Assembly (NCBI GenBank): GCA_020634455.1
Contig: JACKBQ010000001.1
Span: forward strand, 1,302,001-1,366,000
Source of the DNA: Ardenticatenaceae bacterium
Lineage (GTDB): Bacteria; Chloroflexota; Anaerolineae; Promineifilales; Promineifilaceae
Direction: 5' to 3'
DNA: 64,000 nucleotides
Part shown: in pieces, positions 1 to 7,453 of the stretch
Layout of the letters: each line of letters starts with the position of its first letter
Position numbering within the stretch: the stretch's first letter is position 1
Notes under the pieces: model-generated
What the model was told of the DNA's origin: nothing
The model's database searches: none
Seen by the model: only the letters and a program-made list of their open reading frames with translations
Program-made: the position numbers and the translations under genes

Positions 1-1
1 G

Positions 2-463
2 CTAGGCCAATTCATCATCTCCATTGACCGGCAAAACGCCTGGACCATCGTCATGGTGGTGGCCACGCTGGCCACCATACCCCTCGATTTGCTGCTGGTG
101 CCGTTCTGCGTTAGCCAGTTTGGCAACGGGGCCATTGGCGGCGCACTCGCCTTTGTGGTTACGGAGCTGGGCATGGTGGTGGCCGGGCTAATTTTGTTGC
201 CCAAAGGTACGCTCAACCGCAGCACAGCCTGGTACAGCGTCCGCGTACTGCTGGCGGGTTTGGCAATGGGCGCAGTGGCCTGGTTACTGCGGGAACAGTT
301 CATTTTGCTGCCGGTGTTGGCGGGAACGGCCGTTTACCTCATCAGCGTCATCATTTTCCGGGTTGTCGGCAAGCAAGAGTGGCGCATGTTACAGACCGTG
401 GGCGCAGGCATCGCCCAAAAATTTGGCAAAGGGAAGGCAGCGGCAACGGCCGTAGGCGATTAA
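2..463 (+). CDS. Oligosaccharide flippase (Wzx/MATE-like), C-terminal part
   Basis: This gene is cut by the left edge; the frame is open from base 2, so about 153 C-terminal residues are visible. They contain four to five hydrophobic segments separated by short polar turns, followed by a basic cytoplasmic tail. Hydropathy and position at the head of a polysaccharide locus fit the last helices of a Wzx/MurJ-type lipid-linked oligosaccharide flippase in the inner membrane. An ATG at 53 is internal to a helix and is unlikely to be the start. Family assignment rests on the membrane pattern and context; another polytopic transporter is possible. Confidence 0.6.
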   Translation, partial: LGQFIISIDRQNAWTIVMVVATLATIPLDLLLVPFCVSQFGNGAIGGALAFVVTELGMVVAGLILLPKGTLNRSTAWYSVRVLLAGLAMGAVAWLLREQFILLPVLAGTAVYLISVIIFRVVGKQEWRMLQTVGAGIAQKFGKGKAAATAVGD

Positions 464-467
464 GAAA

Positions 468-541
468 TGGGACACGGATAAACACGGATTAACGCAGATA
501 AAAAAACAAAATCAGTGTAAATCTGTGTTAATCAGTGTCCA
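468..541. repeat. Palindromic intergenic repeat, CACGGATT/AATCTGTG family
   Basis: The left half carries GGGACACGGATAAACACGG and the right half its near complement ending in CAGTGTCC, with an A-rich centre. The same family recurs at 3875-3932, 8630-8820, 29950-30036, 41098-41130 and 63486-63560. It ends 14 bases before the start codon of the next gene. Confidence 0.75.
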
Positions 542-554
542 ATAAATAAAAACA

Positions 555-1316
555 ATGGCAGAAGACGAAAAAACCGACAAGAAAGAAAAAAAGAAAAAGA
601 AGAAAAAAGAGAAGCTGCAACAATTGGCGGAACGGCCGTCTCTCGTCTTGCCTGGCCCAGATGAAACCGCCTGGCTCACCGTTCACGGTGAAGCCGTACA
701 CAGCTACCGCCACATGCTCAGCCGCCTCAACCGCGAAGGGTACGCGCTGCCCCACAAACTCGGCCTGCTGGCCACGCTGCGCCAGGAAGGCACCACCCAC
801 ACAGCCCTCGCCCTGGCCACCACCATGGCCGTCGATCTGCAAAAAAGCATTTGCGTGGTGGAGCTGAACTGGCATTGGCCCGGCATGACCAAGCTGCTGC
901 CCCAGCTAGAAAGCCCTGGCCTGGCCGCCGTGCTGCAAGATGAGGCCACCCTGGACGACGCCATCGTTGCGACCGGGCTGCCCAACCTGAGCTTGTTACC
1001 GGCTGGTGAACTGGCGCTGGAAAAACGGCCGATTACCGCCCGCAGCCAAAAACTCGCCGACACCATCACCGCACTCAGCCAAAAATTTGACCATCTGCTG
1101 CTAGACATTCCCGCCATTCTGGCCACCAGCGACGCCATCGCCCTGGCCACCCTCAGCGACGCCTGCGCTGTGGTCATCCACCAGGGCGTTACCCCCATCG
1201 GCGACGTCAAAAAAGCGCTAGACGATGTGGAACACATCCAAATGCTAGGCGTCATTATGAACCAGGTGGCCATCAAAACACCCAAACTTTTTCTGCGGAT
1301 GATTCCGCAGGGGTAA
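555..1316 (+). CDS. CpsD/BY-kinase-like ATPase with degenerate P-loop
   Basis: This 253-residue protein starts with a strongly Lys/Glu-rich tail (residues 5-20) and continues with a fold resembling the MinD/ParA-like ATPase domain of capsule tyrosine kinases (CpsD/CapB, Wzc C-terminus). The place of the Walker A motif (about residues 73-88) reads ATLRQEGTTHTALALA, without the expected GK[ST]. The Walker A' equivalent near residue 102 (VVELNWHWPG) lacks its aspartate. The Walker B-like strand LLLDIP (about 177) is kept. No Tyr cluster is seen at the C-terminus. It is probably a non-catalytic regulator of chain length or export; this is inference from fold and the flippase and polymerase neighbours. 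Confidence 0.6.
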   Translation: MAEDEKTDKKEKKKKKKKEKLQQLAERPSLVLPGPDETAWLTVHGEAVHSYRHMLSRLNREGYALPHKLGLLATLRQEGTTHTALALATTMAVDLQKSICVVELNWHWPGMTKLLPQLESPGLAAVLQDEATLDDAIVATGLPNLSLLPAGELALEKRPITARSQKLADTITALSQKFDHLLLDIPAILATSDAIALATLSDACAVVIHQGVTPIGDVKKALDDVEHIQMLGVIMNQVAIKTPKLFLRMIPQG

Positions 1317-1326
1317 AGGAGTTTTT

Positions 1327-1391
1327 GAGTGAAAAGTAAAAAGTGAAAACTGATTTTGGCAAAGCCACTTTTTACTTATCACTTTTCACTC
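1327..1391. repeat. Intergenic inverted repeat, GAGTGAAAAGT family
   Basis: The arm GAGTGAAAAGTAAAAAGTG is answered at the right end by a near complement finishing ACTTTTCACTC, with a centre of about 20 bases. It fills the gap between the CpsD-like gene and a small membrane protein gene and could form a long A/T-rich hairpin. Confidence 0.75.
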
Positions 1392-1406
1392 GAACTAAAT
1401 AATCGC

Positions 1407-1550
1407 ATGAAAATATTTGCACTCTTTCTAATCGTTTCATTCATACTCGGCATTTTCCTTTGGCGGCAACCGCAAAAACAGCGCGTCGGTGCCGTGGTCG
1501 TCATTTGCCTGTTCATCAGCTTCATCTACTTCTTCATGAACCAAATTTAA
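1407..1550 (+). CDS. Small two-helix membrane protein
   Basis: A 47-residue protein starting at the ATG at 1407; an upstream in-frame start at 1356 would only add repeat-derived residues. Two hydrophobic stretches (about 2-17 and 27-45) flank a short basic loop RQPQKQR, predicting a hairpin in the membrane. DUF2304-type small proteins occur at similar positions in polysaccharide loci, but this one is too short to assign. It lies between the CpsD-like and polymerase genes on the same strand. Confidence 0.5.
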   Translation: MKIFALFLIVSFILGIFLWRQPQKQRVGAVVVICLFISFIYFFMNQI

Positions 1551-1590
1551 CTGATTACTGTTTACTGATTACTGTTTACTGATTACCGAC
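1551..1590. repeat. Short tandem direct repeat
   Basis: A unit of about 14 bases, TGATTACTGTTTAC, is repeated almost perfectly between the small membrane protein gene and the polymerase gene. It resembles half of the GATTACCG/CGGTAATC intergenic family seen at 34275-34345 and 44150-44208. Confidence 0.7.
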
Positions 1591-1592
1591 AA

Positions 1593-3188
1593 ATGCTAAC
1601 CGAAACCCTCACTACCCTCCCAATCGCCCAAAGCGTGGCCCAGCGATTTAACCGGGCCAGGTATGCCAAGGCTGTTTGGCTGGGCGTCACGATTTTTCTG
1701 ACGCTTTTCCAGGGGTACCGCATGTACACCGGGGGCGCTTCCTACTCAGATATTGGCTGGATTGTCTTTTGGCTGGCGGTGACGGCCACGTTTACCAATC
1801 CACGTTACGGGCTGTATTGCCTCTTCTTTTTTGGCATGGTGGCGGATGCCAACCTGCTGCGCACCTACCCATTCAACAAAAATTTCTCCAGTGGCGAATC
1901 GCTGTTTTATATTGGCGGGGCGTACATTTTTAGCCCGCTGGAGCTGTTTATTGGGTTGTTATTTCTTTCCTGGTTGGGAACGGCCGTTATGCGTCGCAAA
2001 CTCAACTGGCACCAAAACGATTTATTCTGGCCCGTGATGGTGTTCAGCGGCTTCATGGTGTACGGCCTGCTGTGGGGCATTGCCCGTGGTGGCGCCAACA
2101 TCAATATTGGTTTGTGGGAAGTACGGCCGATTTTGTATTTAACGGCCGTTTTCCTCCTCACCTCCAACCTCATCACCACCCGCGAACACGTGAACCATAT
2201 TTACTGGCTGCTCACCATCGCCCTCTTCATCGAAGGCATCGCGGGCGTCCTCTTTGCCAAAAACATGCTCAACTGGGACATCGGCAGCGTGGAAAAAATC
2301 ACCGAACATTCCGCCGCCATCCACATTAACACCTACATTTTGCTCATGATTTTGAGCTGGCTCTACAAAGGCTCGCCCAAGCGCCGCATCCTCATGCCCC
2401 TGCTAGCGCCACCCGTCATCTTCACCTACATCGCCACCCAGCGGCGCACCGCCTTCCTCACCCTGGGCATGATGCTGGGGCTGATGACCATCTTTTTGTA
2501 CCAACAAAATCGCAGGCTTTTCTACTTCATTGTGCCGCCGGGAGCTGTACTGGCCGTGGTGTACGTCCTCGCCTTTTGGAACGTCACCAGCGCCGCCGGA
2601 ATGCCTGCCCAGGCGATCAAATCGGTCGTGGCACCCGATCAAATCAGCGCCAAAGACAAATCTTCAGACGAATACCGCCTTATCGAAAATATGAACTCCG
2701 CCTTCACCATCCACACCTACCCGCTCACCGGCGTGGGCTTTGGCCAAAAATTCATCATCGCCTTCCCCATGCCAGACATCAGCTTTTTTGATTGGTGGGA
2801 GTACATCACCCACAACTCCATCATGTGGATCTGGATGAAGACGGGCTTTGGCGGCTTTCTTTCGATGATTGCCATGATCGGCGTGGCAGTCATGGTGGGG
2901 GTGCGCGTCATCTGGCGCATGCCGGGTGGCGATATGAAAGCAATCGCCATCACCGGCACCTTCTTTTTTATCATGCACTTCATGTACGCCTACCTGGATA
3001 TGTCGTGGGACACACAAGGGATGCTCTACCTGGGCATTACGATGGGGATTATGGGTAACCTGGAGTGGATTGTAGACAAGCCGCTGCCACTGCCGCGCAA
3101 GCGTTGGCGCTGGCAACCTGAACCGGAACCAGTGCCCGGTTTGCAACCTGTACCGGACGAACCGTTGATTAAGATGAAACTTTGGTAA
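1593..3188 (+). CDS. O-antigen ligase/polymerase-like membrane protein (Wzy/WaaL type)
   Basis: A 531-residue protein with about eleven to twelve hydrophobic segments and one large extracytoplasmic loop (roughly residues 330-400) that ends in the GVGFGQKF and THNSIMWIWMKTGFGG motifs. This glycine-rich loop followed by HNS..W..TG is characteristic of the O-antigen ligase/polymerase superfamily, which joins lipid-linked glycans outside the inner membrane. A TQRRTAF stretch near residue 286 supplies the conserved arginines. The C-terminus is a Pro/Glu-rich cytoplasmic tail. Neighbouring flippase, acyltransferase and glycosyltransferase genes support a polymerase role; ligase and polymerase cannot be told apart from sequence. 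Confidence 0.75.
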   Translation: MLTETLTTLPIAQSVAQRFNRARYAKAVWLGVTIFLTLFQGYRMYTGGASYSDIGWIVFWLAVTATFTNPRYGLYCLFFFGMVADANLLRTYPFNKNFSSGESLFYIGGAYIFSPLELFIGLLFLSWLGTAVMRRKLNWHQNDLFWPVMVFSGFMVYGLLWGIARGGANINIGLWEVRPILYLTAVFLLTSNLITTREHVNHIYWLLTIALFIEGIAGVLFAKNMLNWDIGSVEKITEHSAAIHINTYILLMILSWLYKGSPKRRILMPLLAPPVIFTYIATQRRTAFLTLGMMLGLMTIFLYQQNRRLFYFIVPPGAVLAVVYVLAFWNVTSAAGMPAQAIKSVVAPDQISAKDKSSDEYRLIENMNSAFTIHTYPLTGVGFGQKFIIAFPMPDISFFDWWEYITHNSIMWIWMKTGFGGFLSMIAMIGVAVMVGVRVIWRMPGGDMKAIAITGTFFFIMHFMYAYLDMSWDTQGMLYLGITMGIMGNLEWIVDKPLPLPRKRWRWQPEPEPVPGLQPVPDEPLIKMKLW

Positions 3189-3196
3189 ACCTGTAA

Positions 3197-3247
3197 TCAG
3201 GTAATTGGTAATTAAGTAATTACCCAATTACCAATTACTCAATTACC
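3197..3247. repeat. Intergenic palindromic repeat, GTAATTGG/CCAATTAC family
   Basis: Alternating GTAATTGGTAATTAAG and ACCCAATTACCAATTACTC blocks give an imperfect hairpin. Related copies lie at 4590-4612, 6692-6750, 33480-33525 and 54660-54710, always next to a gene end or start. Confidence 0.8.
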
Positions 3248-3259
3248 CAACTGCAAATT

Positions 3260-3868
3260 ATGGACACACAAAAACTAGCCCAACTATTCCGCGAAGAGAC
3301 CGAAGGCTGGCACGGCCGTATTCTCATCGCCAACTTGCTGCTAAAACCATTGCCGCCACATGTGGGTAGCCGGTTAAGAACGGCCGTCTTGCGCAAACTC
3401 GGCTTCAACATCGGCGGGGGCACCCTGTTTTGGGGGCTGCCTCGCTTCACCGGGGCAAAGGGACTGCACCGCAACCTGCAAATTGGGCGGGAATGCTGGT
3501 TCAACCAGGGCTGCCTCATAGATTTGGGCAGCCCCATCACCATTGGCGACAACGTGGCCCTGGGGCACGAGGTGCTGCTGATGACCGGTACGCACCATCT
3601 GACTGGCCCCACCCGCCGCGCCGGCCCGTACACCAGCAAACCGATCGTCATTGAAGATGGGGCGTGGCTGGGCAGCCGCGTCACCATTTTGCCCGGCGTC
3701 ACCGTCGGCGCGGGGGCCGTCGTGGCGGCCGGAGCCGTTGTCAGCAAGGATGTGCCACCGCATACCCTGGTTGGCGGCGTACCCGCCCGCCCCATCCGCC
3801 AGCTAGACCAGCCTGCAAACCAAAACGGCCGTTTCGCTCAGCCAACCCTCGTCAAGGAACCAAAATGA
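3260..3868 (+). CDS. Left-handed beta-helix acyltransferase (WcaF/maltose acetyltransferase-like)
   Basis: This 202-residue protein has a helical N-terminus, then hexapeptide repeats from about residue 80 (ITIGDNVALG, PIVIEDGAWLGSRVTILPG, VTVGAGAVVAAGAVV) and the usual closing segment KDVPPHTLVGGVPARPI. GTHHL near residue 112 supplies the catalytic histidine of the family. Such enzymes transfer acetyl or acyl groups from CoA to a sugar hydroxyl in the cytoplasm. The gene lies between the polymerase and a second beta-helix acyltransferase gene, which fits decoration of the repeat unit. The acyl donor and acceptor are not deducible. Confidence 0.8.
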   Translation: MDTQKLAQLFREETEGWHGRILIANLLLKPLPPHVGSRLRTAVLRKLGFNIGGGTLFWGLPRFTGAKGLHRNLQIGRECWFNQGCLIDLGSPITIGDNVALGHEVLLMTGTHHLTGPTRRAGPYTSKPIVIEDGAWLGSRVTILPGVTVGAGAVVAAGAVVSKDVPPHTLVGGVPARPIRQLDQPANQNGRFAQPTLVKEPK

Positions 3869-3874
3869 AAATCC

Positions 3875-3932
3875 ACAGATTTCGCAGATTGCACAGATTT
3901 TATCCGCGTTCATCCGCGTTCATCCGCGTCCC
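3875..3932. repeat. Palindromic intergenic repeat, CACAGATT/CCGCGTT family
   Basis: It reads CACAGATTTCGCAGATTGCA followed by three CATCCGCGT-type units. It is another member of the family at 468-541 and directly abuts the CCTCC/GGAGG palindromes to its right. Confidence 0.7.
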
Positions 3933-3941
3933 CCAAAACCA

Positions 3942-3997
3942 GCCTCCGGGAGGTTTAGGGCAAAACAGAGGTCGCATTTGGAGCCTCCCGGAGGTTT
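3942..3997 (+). promoter_or_regulatory. Paired GCCTCC-GGGAGG palindromes supplying the ribosome-binding site
   Basis: Two near-identical 15-base palindromes, GCCTCCGGGAGGTTT (3942-3956) and GCCTCCCGGAGGTTT (3983-3997), precede the acyltransferase ATG at 4005. GGAGG at 3990-3994 is a strong Shine-Dalgarno sequence ten bases before the ATG. The CCTCC halves could pair with it in the mRNA. The same pair arrangement recurs at 8445-8502, 35815-35872 and 37444-37499. Confidence 0.65.
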
Positions 3998-4004
3998 ATT
4001 CTCT

Positions 4005-4634
4005 ATGAAGCTACAGCAACTTTGGCAAGACGGCCGTGCCGTCCTCCGAGCAAAGTGGGCCTTCCGGCGAGCCACGCTGGGCCAGCGGGTGCGCGCCTGG
4101 GGGCCGCTGCGCGTGGCCAACTACGGCCAAATGATCATCGGCGACCGGGTGCGATTGGTGTCTGAACCAGCGGTTTTGGAGCTGGTGGCAGGTAGAAACG
4201 GCCGTCTCGAAATCGGTGAGCGCAGCTTCATCAACTACGGCGGCTCCATCAGCGCCCACAAGCTGGTGCAAATTGGCCCACGCTGCAATATTGGCCCACA
4301 CGTGCTGCTGATGGACAACAATTTCCACCGCCTGGAGCCAGACCGTCGCGACGAAATGCCCCCCTCGCGCCCTATTATTTTGGAAGAAAACGTCTTCCTG
4401 GGCGCACGGGTGATTGTGCTGGGCGGCGTCACCATTGGCCGCGACAGCGTCGTCGGCGCAGGCAGCGTCGTCACCCGCGACATCCCGCCAGGGGTCATCG
4501 CGGCGGGCAATCCAGCCAAGGTGATTCGCGCCCTGGAGCCGGAAAAAGAAGGGAGATTAGAGATTGGAGATCGGAGATTAGCGCAATCTCCAATTACCAA
4601 TTACCAATCTCCTCAACTTGAGGAGCAACTTTGA
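4005..4634 (+). CDS. Left-handed beta-helix acyltransferase
   Basis: The start was set at the ATG at 4005, which follows GGAGG at 3990-3994; a TTG at 3978 would lie inside the repeat. The 209-residue product has a hexapeptide-repeat core (about residues 40-180) with LVQIGPRCNIGPHVLLMDNN, then VFLGARVIVLGGVTIG and VVGAGSVVTRDIPPGVIAAG. NNFHR carries the likely catalytic histidine. The last 25 or so residues (EGRLEIGDRRLAQSP onward) are translated from intergenic repeat DNA rather than a conserved domain. The TGA stop overlaps the next gene's ATG. It probably O-acylates a polysaccharide precursor. Confidence 0.8.
   Translation: MKLQQLWQDGRAVLRAKWAFRRATLGQRVRAWGPLRVANYGQMIIGDRVRLVSEPAVLELVAGRNGRLEIGERSFINYGGSISAHKLVQIGPRCNIGPHVLLMDNNFHRLEPDRRDEMPPSRPIILEENVFLGARVIVLGGVTIGRDSVVGAGSVVTRDIPPGVIAAGNPAKVIRALEPEKEGRLEIGDRRLAQSPITNYQSPQLEEQL
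4553..4615. repeat. Repeat-derived DNA inside the end of a coding frame
   Basis: GGAGATTAGAGATTGGAGATC and its complementary side CAATCTCC, joined to CCAATTACC units, form a palindromic block like the intergenic families. Here it is read as the C-terminal tail of the acyltransferase. Confidence 0.6.
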
Positions 4635-5581
4635 TGACTTCCCCGCAGGCAACGGCCGTTTCTGTCATCATCTGTACACGCAACCGGGGCGACCAAATCA
4701 TCGCCGCCGTGCGTTCCGTGCTGGCCTCTGCCTACAGCCAATTTGAATTTTTAATCATTGACCAATCCACCAATGACGAGACGGTGAACGCCATCGCCCC
4801 GTTTGCCCACGACGGCCGTTTGCGCCTGGTGCGCAGCGACACGGTAGGCAAAGGAAACGCCCTCAATCTGGGACTGTCGCTGGCGCAGGGCGAAATCATC
4901 GCCCTCACCGACGACGACTGCATTGTGCCTCACGACTGGCTGGGGCAAATTGTCGCTCTGTTTACCGAAAATCCCCGGTTGGGCGTGGCTTACACCAGCG
5001 TCACCGCTGCTCCCTTCGATGCCAAAAAAGGGTTCATCCCCACCCACGAATACCAAAAAAGCCGCCTGGTAACGGCCGTTTCCCAAAATCCGTGGGGCAT
5101 GGGAGCCGCCTGCGCCGTGCGCAAAGAGACCGTCAAGAAACTGGGCGGCATTGATGCGATGTTGGGGCCAGGCAGCCCGTTCTTCTCCGCCGAAGACACC
5201 GACCTGATGCTGCGCGCCCTGCTACATGGCTATCAAATCTATGAGCTAAGCGAAACGGCCGTAGTTCACGATGGGTTCCGCACCTGGGAACAAGGCCGCC
5301 AGCTCATGCGCCGCGACTGGTCTGCCCTGGGCGCTGTCTACGCCAAGCTGCTGCGGCACAACGCCCGCACCATCCTGCCCTTCATCTGGCATGAGGTTAG
5401 CCACAAACTGCTGCTGCCACCCGTCAAAAATCTGGTCATAGAGCGGCAGCTGCGCGGCTACATCCCGCTGCGCTCCTTTCTGGAAGGATTCTGGCGCGGC
5501 TGGCAAACGCCCGTCAATCCAGAAACGTTACGATTTGCTATTAATCCTGGACACCCGCCGAGGGCTGAAGCCCCCGGCTAA
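4634..5581 (+). CDS. Glycosyltransferase family 2
   Basis: A 315-residue GT-A enzyme. The ATG at 4634 overlaps the preceding TGA and has GAGGAG seven bases upstream, so it was preferred to the TTG at 4631. VSVIICTRNRG begins the nucleotide-binding strand, IIDQSTNDET follows the second strand, and LTDDDCIVP gives the metal-binding DxD region. ETDLMLRALLHG-like text (AEDTDLMLRAL, about residue 190) supplies the catalytic-base motif. The C-terminal stretch GHPPRAEAPG is encoded by the start of a repeat cluster. It is a cytoplasmic enzyme that adds one sugar to the growing lipid-linked unit; donor and linkage unknown. Confidence 0.85.
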   Translation: MTSPQATAVSVIICTRNRGDQIIAAVRSVLASAYSQFEFLIIDQSTNDETVNAIAPFAHDGRLRLVRSDTVGKGNALNLGLSLAQGEIIALTDDDCIVPHDWLGQIVALFTENPRLGVAYTSVTAAPFDAKKGFIPTHEYQKSRLVTAVSQNPWGMGAACAVRKETVKKLGGIDAMLGPGSPFFSAEDTDLMLRALLHGYQIYELSETAVVHDGFRTWEQGRQLMRRDWSALGAVYAKLLRHNARTILPFIWHEVSHKLLLPPVKNLVIERQLRGYIPLRSFLEGFWRGWQTPVNPETLRFAINPGHPPRAEAPG

Positions 5582-5665
5582 ATATTGGAAGCCCTTTCAG
5601 GGCTAAGAATCAGCCTCGAAGAGGCTTTCACAACTAGCCCAGTCCGTTTACGGCTGGGCGGATTA
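5563..5665. repeat. Cluster of four short hairpin repeats
   Basis: Four small palindromes follow one another: GGGCTGAAGCCC, AGCCCTTTCAGGGCT, AGCCTCGAAGAGGCT, and GCCCAGTCCGTTTACGGCTGGGC. The cluster starts inside the end of the GT2 reading frame and runs to 13 bases before the next start codon. A related hairpin lies at 47974-47995. Confidence 0.8.
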
Positions 5666-5677
5666 AGAGAAAATCTT

Positions 5678-6697
5678 ATGAATCTCAGCGTGATTTTACC
5701 CACCTACAACCGCCTCGGTCAGCTCAAGCAGGTGCTGGCGGGCCTGGAAGCGCAAACAGAGCCGCTGGACAGCTTCGAAGTCATCGTGGTCAGCGATGGC
5801 TCGCCGGACGGCACGGATGATTATTTGCGAAAGCTAGAGACGCCTTTACGGGTAACGGCCGTTTTCCAACCCAATCAAGGCGTCGCGGCCACCCGCAACC
5901 ACGGCCTGGCCAAAGCAACGGGCGCGCTGGTGCTGTTCATAGACGACGATGTGGTGCCAGCGCCACAGCTCATCGCCCGCCACCGCGCCGCCCACGCCCG
6001 CCTGGGGCCAAAAGCCATCGTCATGGGGCCAATGCTCAGCCCGGCTCCAGAAAAGTTTGAGATGGCTCCCTGGGTACAGTGGGAACAAGCGATGCTGATG
6101 AAGCAGTACAACGACATGATGGCAGGCAACTGGCAGCCCACCGCCCGCCAATTTTACACTGGCAACACCTCTCTGCGCCGCGCCCACCTGCTGACCTCTG
6201 GCGGCTTCGACGCCAGCTTCCGCCGCGCCGAGGATGTGGAGCTGGCTTACCGCCTGGCCGATCTCGGCCTCACCTTCCATTTTGAGCCGGAGGCGATTGG
6301 CTACCATTACGCCCAACGCAGTTTTGCGTCCTGGCTAGCGATACCGTACGCATACGGCCGTAACGACGTCATCTTCACCCGCGATAAAGGCCAAAGCTGG
6401 CTGCTCACCACCATCTTCACCGAATTTCACGGACGCCACCCCCTCATCCGCAGCCTCACGCAGCTTTGCCTGGATCGGCCCGCTCTCAGCAAAATCGCCC
6501 TGCACAGCCTAAAGCTAATAGGTGGATTGGGTCACAAAGTGGGCAACGCCACCGTTTCCCGCATGGCCTACTCCGCCATCTTCAACCTGCGCCACTACCA
6601 GGGCATCGCCGACGAGTTGGGTGGGCGAAATCGATTCTTTCGGGCAATTAATGAAACGCGCCAAATGGCACACATGGATGCCTTGGTAATTGAGTAA
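5678..6697 (+). CDS. Glycosyltransferase family 2
   Basis: The start is placed at the ATG at 5678, because the open frame upstream (from 5585) is repeat DNA. The 339-residue product opens with LSVILPTYNRL, has VVSDGSPDGTDDYL for the second strand and LVLFIDDDVVP as the metal site near residue 85. RRAEDVELAYRLADLG (about 178) is the acidic catalytic region. It is a second single-addition GT-A enzyme of the locus, in line with the gene before it. Substrate cannot be named. Confidence 0.85.
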   Translation: MNLSVILPTYNRLGQLKQVLAGLEAQTEPLDSFEVIVVSDGSPDGTDDYLRKLETPLRVTAVFQPNQGVAATRNHGLAKATGALVLFIDDDVVPAPQLIARHRAAHARLGPKAIVMGPMLSPAPEKFEMAPWVQWEQAMLMKQYNDMMAGNWQPTARQFYTGNTSLRRAHLLTSGGFDASFRRAEDVELAYRLADLGLTFHFEPEAIGYHYAQRSFASWLAIPYAYGRNDVIFTRDKGQSWLLTTIFTEFHGRHPLIRSLTQLCLDRPALSKIALHSLKLIGGLGHKVGNATVSRMAYSAIFNLRHYQGIADELGGRNRFFRAINETRQMAHMDALVIE

Positions 6698-6750
6698 TTC
6701 GGTAATTAGTAATTGAGAAATTACCCAATTACTAATTACAAATTACTTCT
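6692..6750. repeat. Intergenic palindromic repeat, GTAATTG/CAATTAC family
   Basis: GGTAATTGAGTAATTCGGTA on the left is answered by ACCCAATTACTAATTACAAA on the right. The copy begins at the stop codon of the GT2 gene and ends just before the SD (CAGGAG) of the acetyltransferase gene. Confidence 0.8.
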
Positions 6751-6764
6751 TTTCAGGAGTAATC

Positions 6765-7355
6765 ATGAGCAAAAAATCCTTCTTCCACCTGTTCAAAATG
6801 GACGCCGCCCGCTGGCTGGTACCAGAGCAAATTGGCAACCCGGATGACGTGACTCCCATCCGGCTCGTCAAGCTGCTGCTGCACCACATGCCCCTGCGGG
6901 CCATGATGTGGTTCCGGTTGGCGCAATGGTGCCACCGCAATCGCGTACCCTTCCTGCCCGGCAGCATCCAGCGCCGCCTGCTGCTGCGCTACGGCCTGGA
7001 ACTGGCTCCCGGCGATGAGATTGGCGGAGGTCTGTACATCGCCCATCCGGTGGGCTGCGTCATCCGCCCGCGCAAAATGGGCGAAAACTGCTCCATCATC
7101 GCCGCCGTGACCATTGGGATGCGCAACGAATGGCGCTTCCCCGTCTTTGGCGACCGCGTTTTTCTGGGTGCAGGGGCGCGGGTGCTGGGGAATATCGAGC
7201 TGGGGGATGATTCGGCCGTGGGTGCCAACGCCGTCGTAGTCAAAGATGTGCCCGCCGGAACCACCGTCGTCGGTATTCCCGCCCGCCCGCTGGCAAAACG
7301 CACGCTACAACCTGAACCAGCGCCGCAAGTTACGGCCGTTCACAACCATCACTAA
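6765..7355 (+). CDS. Serine acetyltransferase-like acyltransferase
   Basis: A 196-residue protein starting at an ATG with CAGGAG eight bases upstream. Residues 35-80 (IRLVKLLLHHMPLRAMMWFR) form the helical N-terminal part and residues 80-185 a beta-helix with GGGLYIAHPVGCVI, GENCSIIAAVTIG, VFLGAGARVLG and VVVKDVPAGTTVVGIPAR. The IAHP histidine and pattern match the CysE/serine O-acetyltransferase subgroup that is common in exopolysaccharide loci, where it modifies sugars rather than serine. The context points to polysaccharide acetylation; a true cysteine-biosynthesis role is less likely. Confidence 0.75.
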   Translation: MSKKSFFHLFKMDAARWLVPEQIGNPDDVTPIRLVKLLLHHMPLRAMMWFRLAQWCHRNRVPFLPGSIQRRLLLRYGLELAPGDEIGGGLYIAHPVGCVIRPRKMGENCSIIAAVTIGMRNEWRFPVFGDRVFLGAGARVLGNIELGDDSAVGANAVVVKDVPAGTTVVGIPARPLAKRTLQPEPAPQVTAVHNHH

Positions 7356-7359
7356 AAAT

Positions 7360-7434
7360 TCACCGCAGAGAACGCGGAGAGCGCAGAGAAAAAACATTTT
7401 CTCCCTGTTCTCTGCGAACTCTGCGGTAAAAATG
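7360..7434. repeat. Palindromic repeat, CCGCAGAGAACGC/GCGAACTCTGCGG family
   Basis: CACCGCAGAGAACGCGGAGA on the left pairs with CTCTGCGAACTCTGCGGT on the right around an A-rich then T-rich centre. Related ACAGAGAACACAGAG copies are at 15396-15460, 45123-45182 and 48992-49055. Confidence 0.8.
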
Positions 7435-7453
7435 CTTTTTGTTGGAGAATCTA

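Noticed and set aside
704..1285. Long minus-strand open frame opposite the CpsD-like gene
   Set aside because: It is antisense to a gene with a recognisable fold, has low-complexity Ser/Trp-rich residues and no SD; GC-rich DNA gives many such shadows.
5585..5677. Extended N-terminus of the GT2 gene
   Set aside because: The added residues are encoded by hairpin repeats and the family motif starts right after the ATG at 5678.
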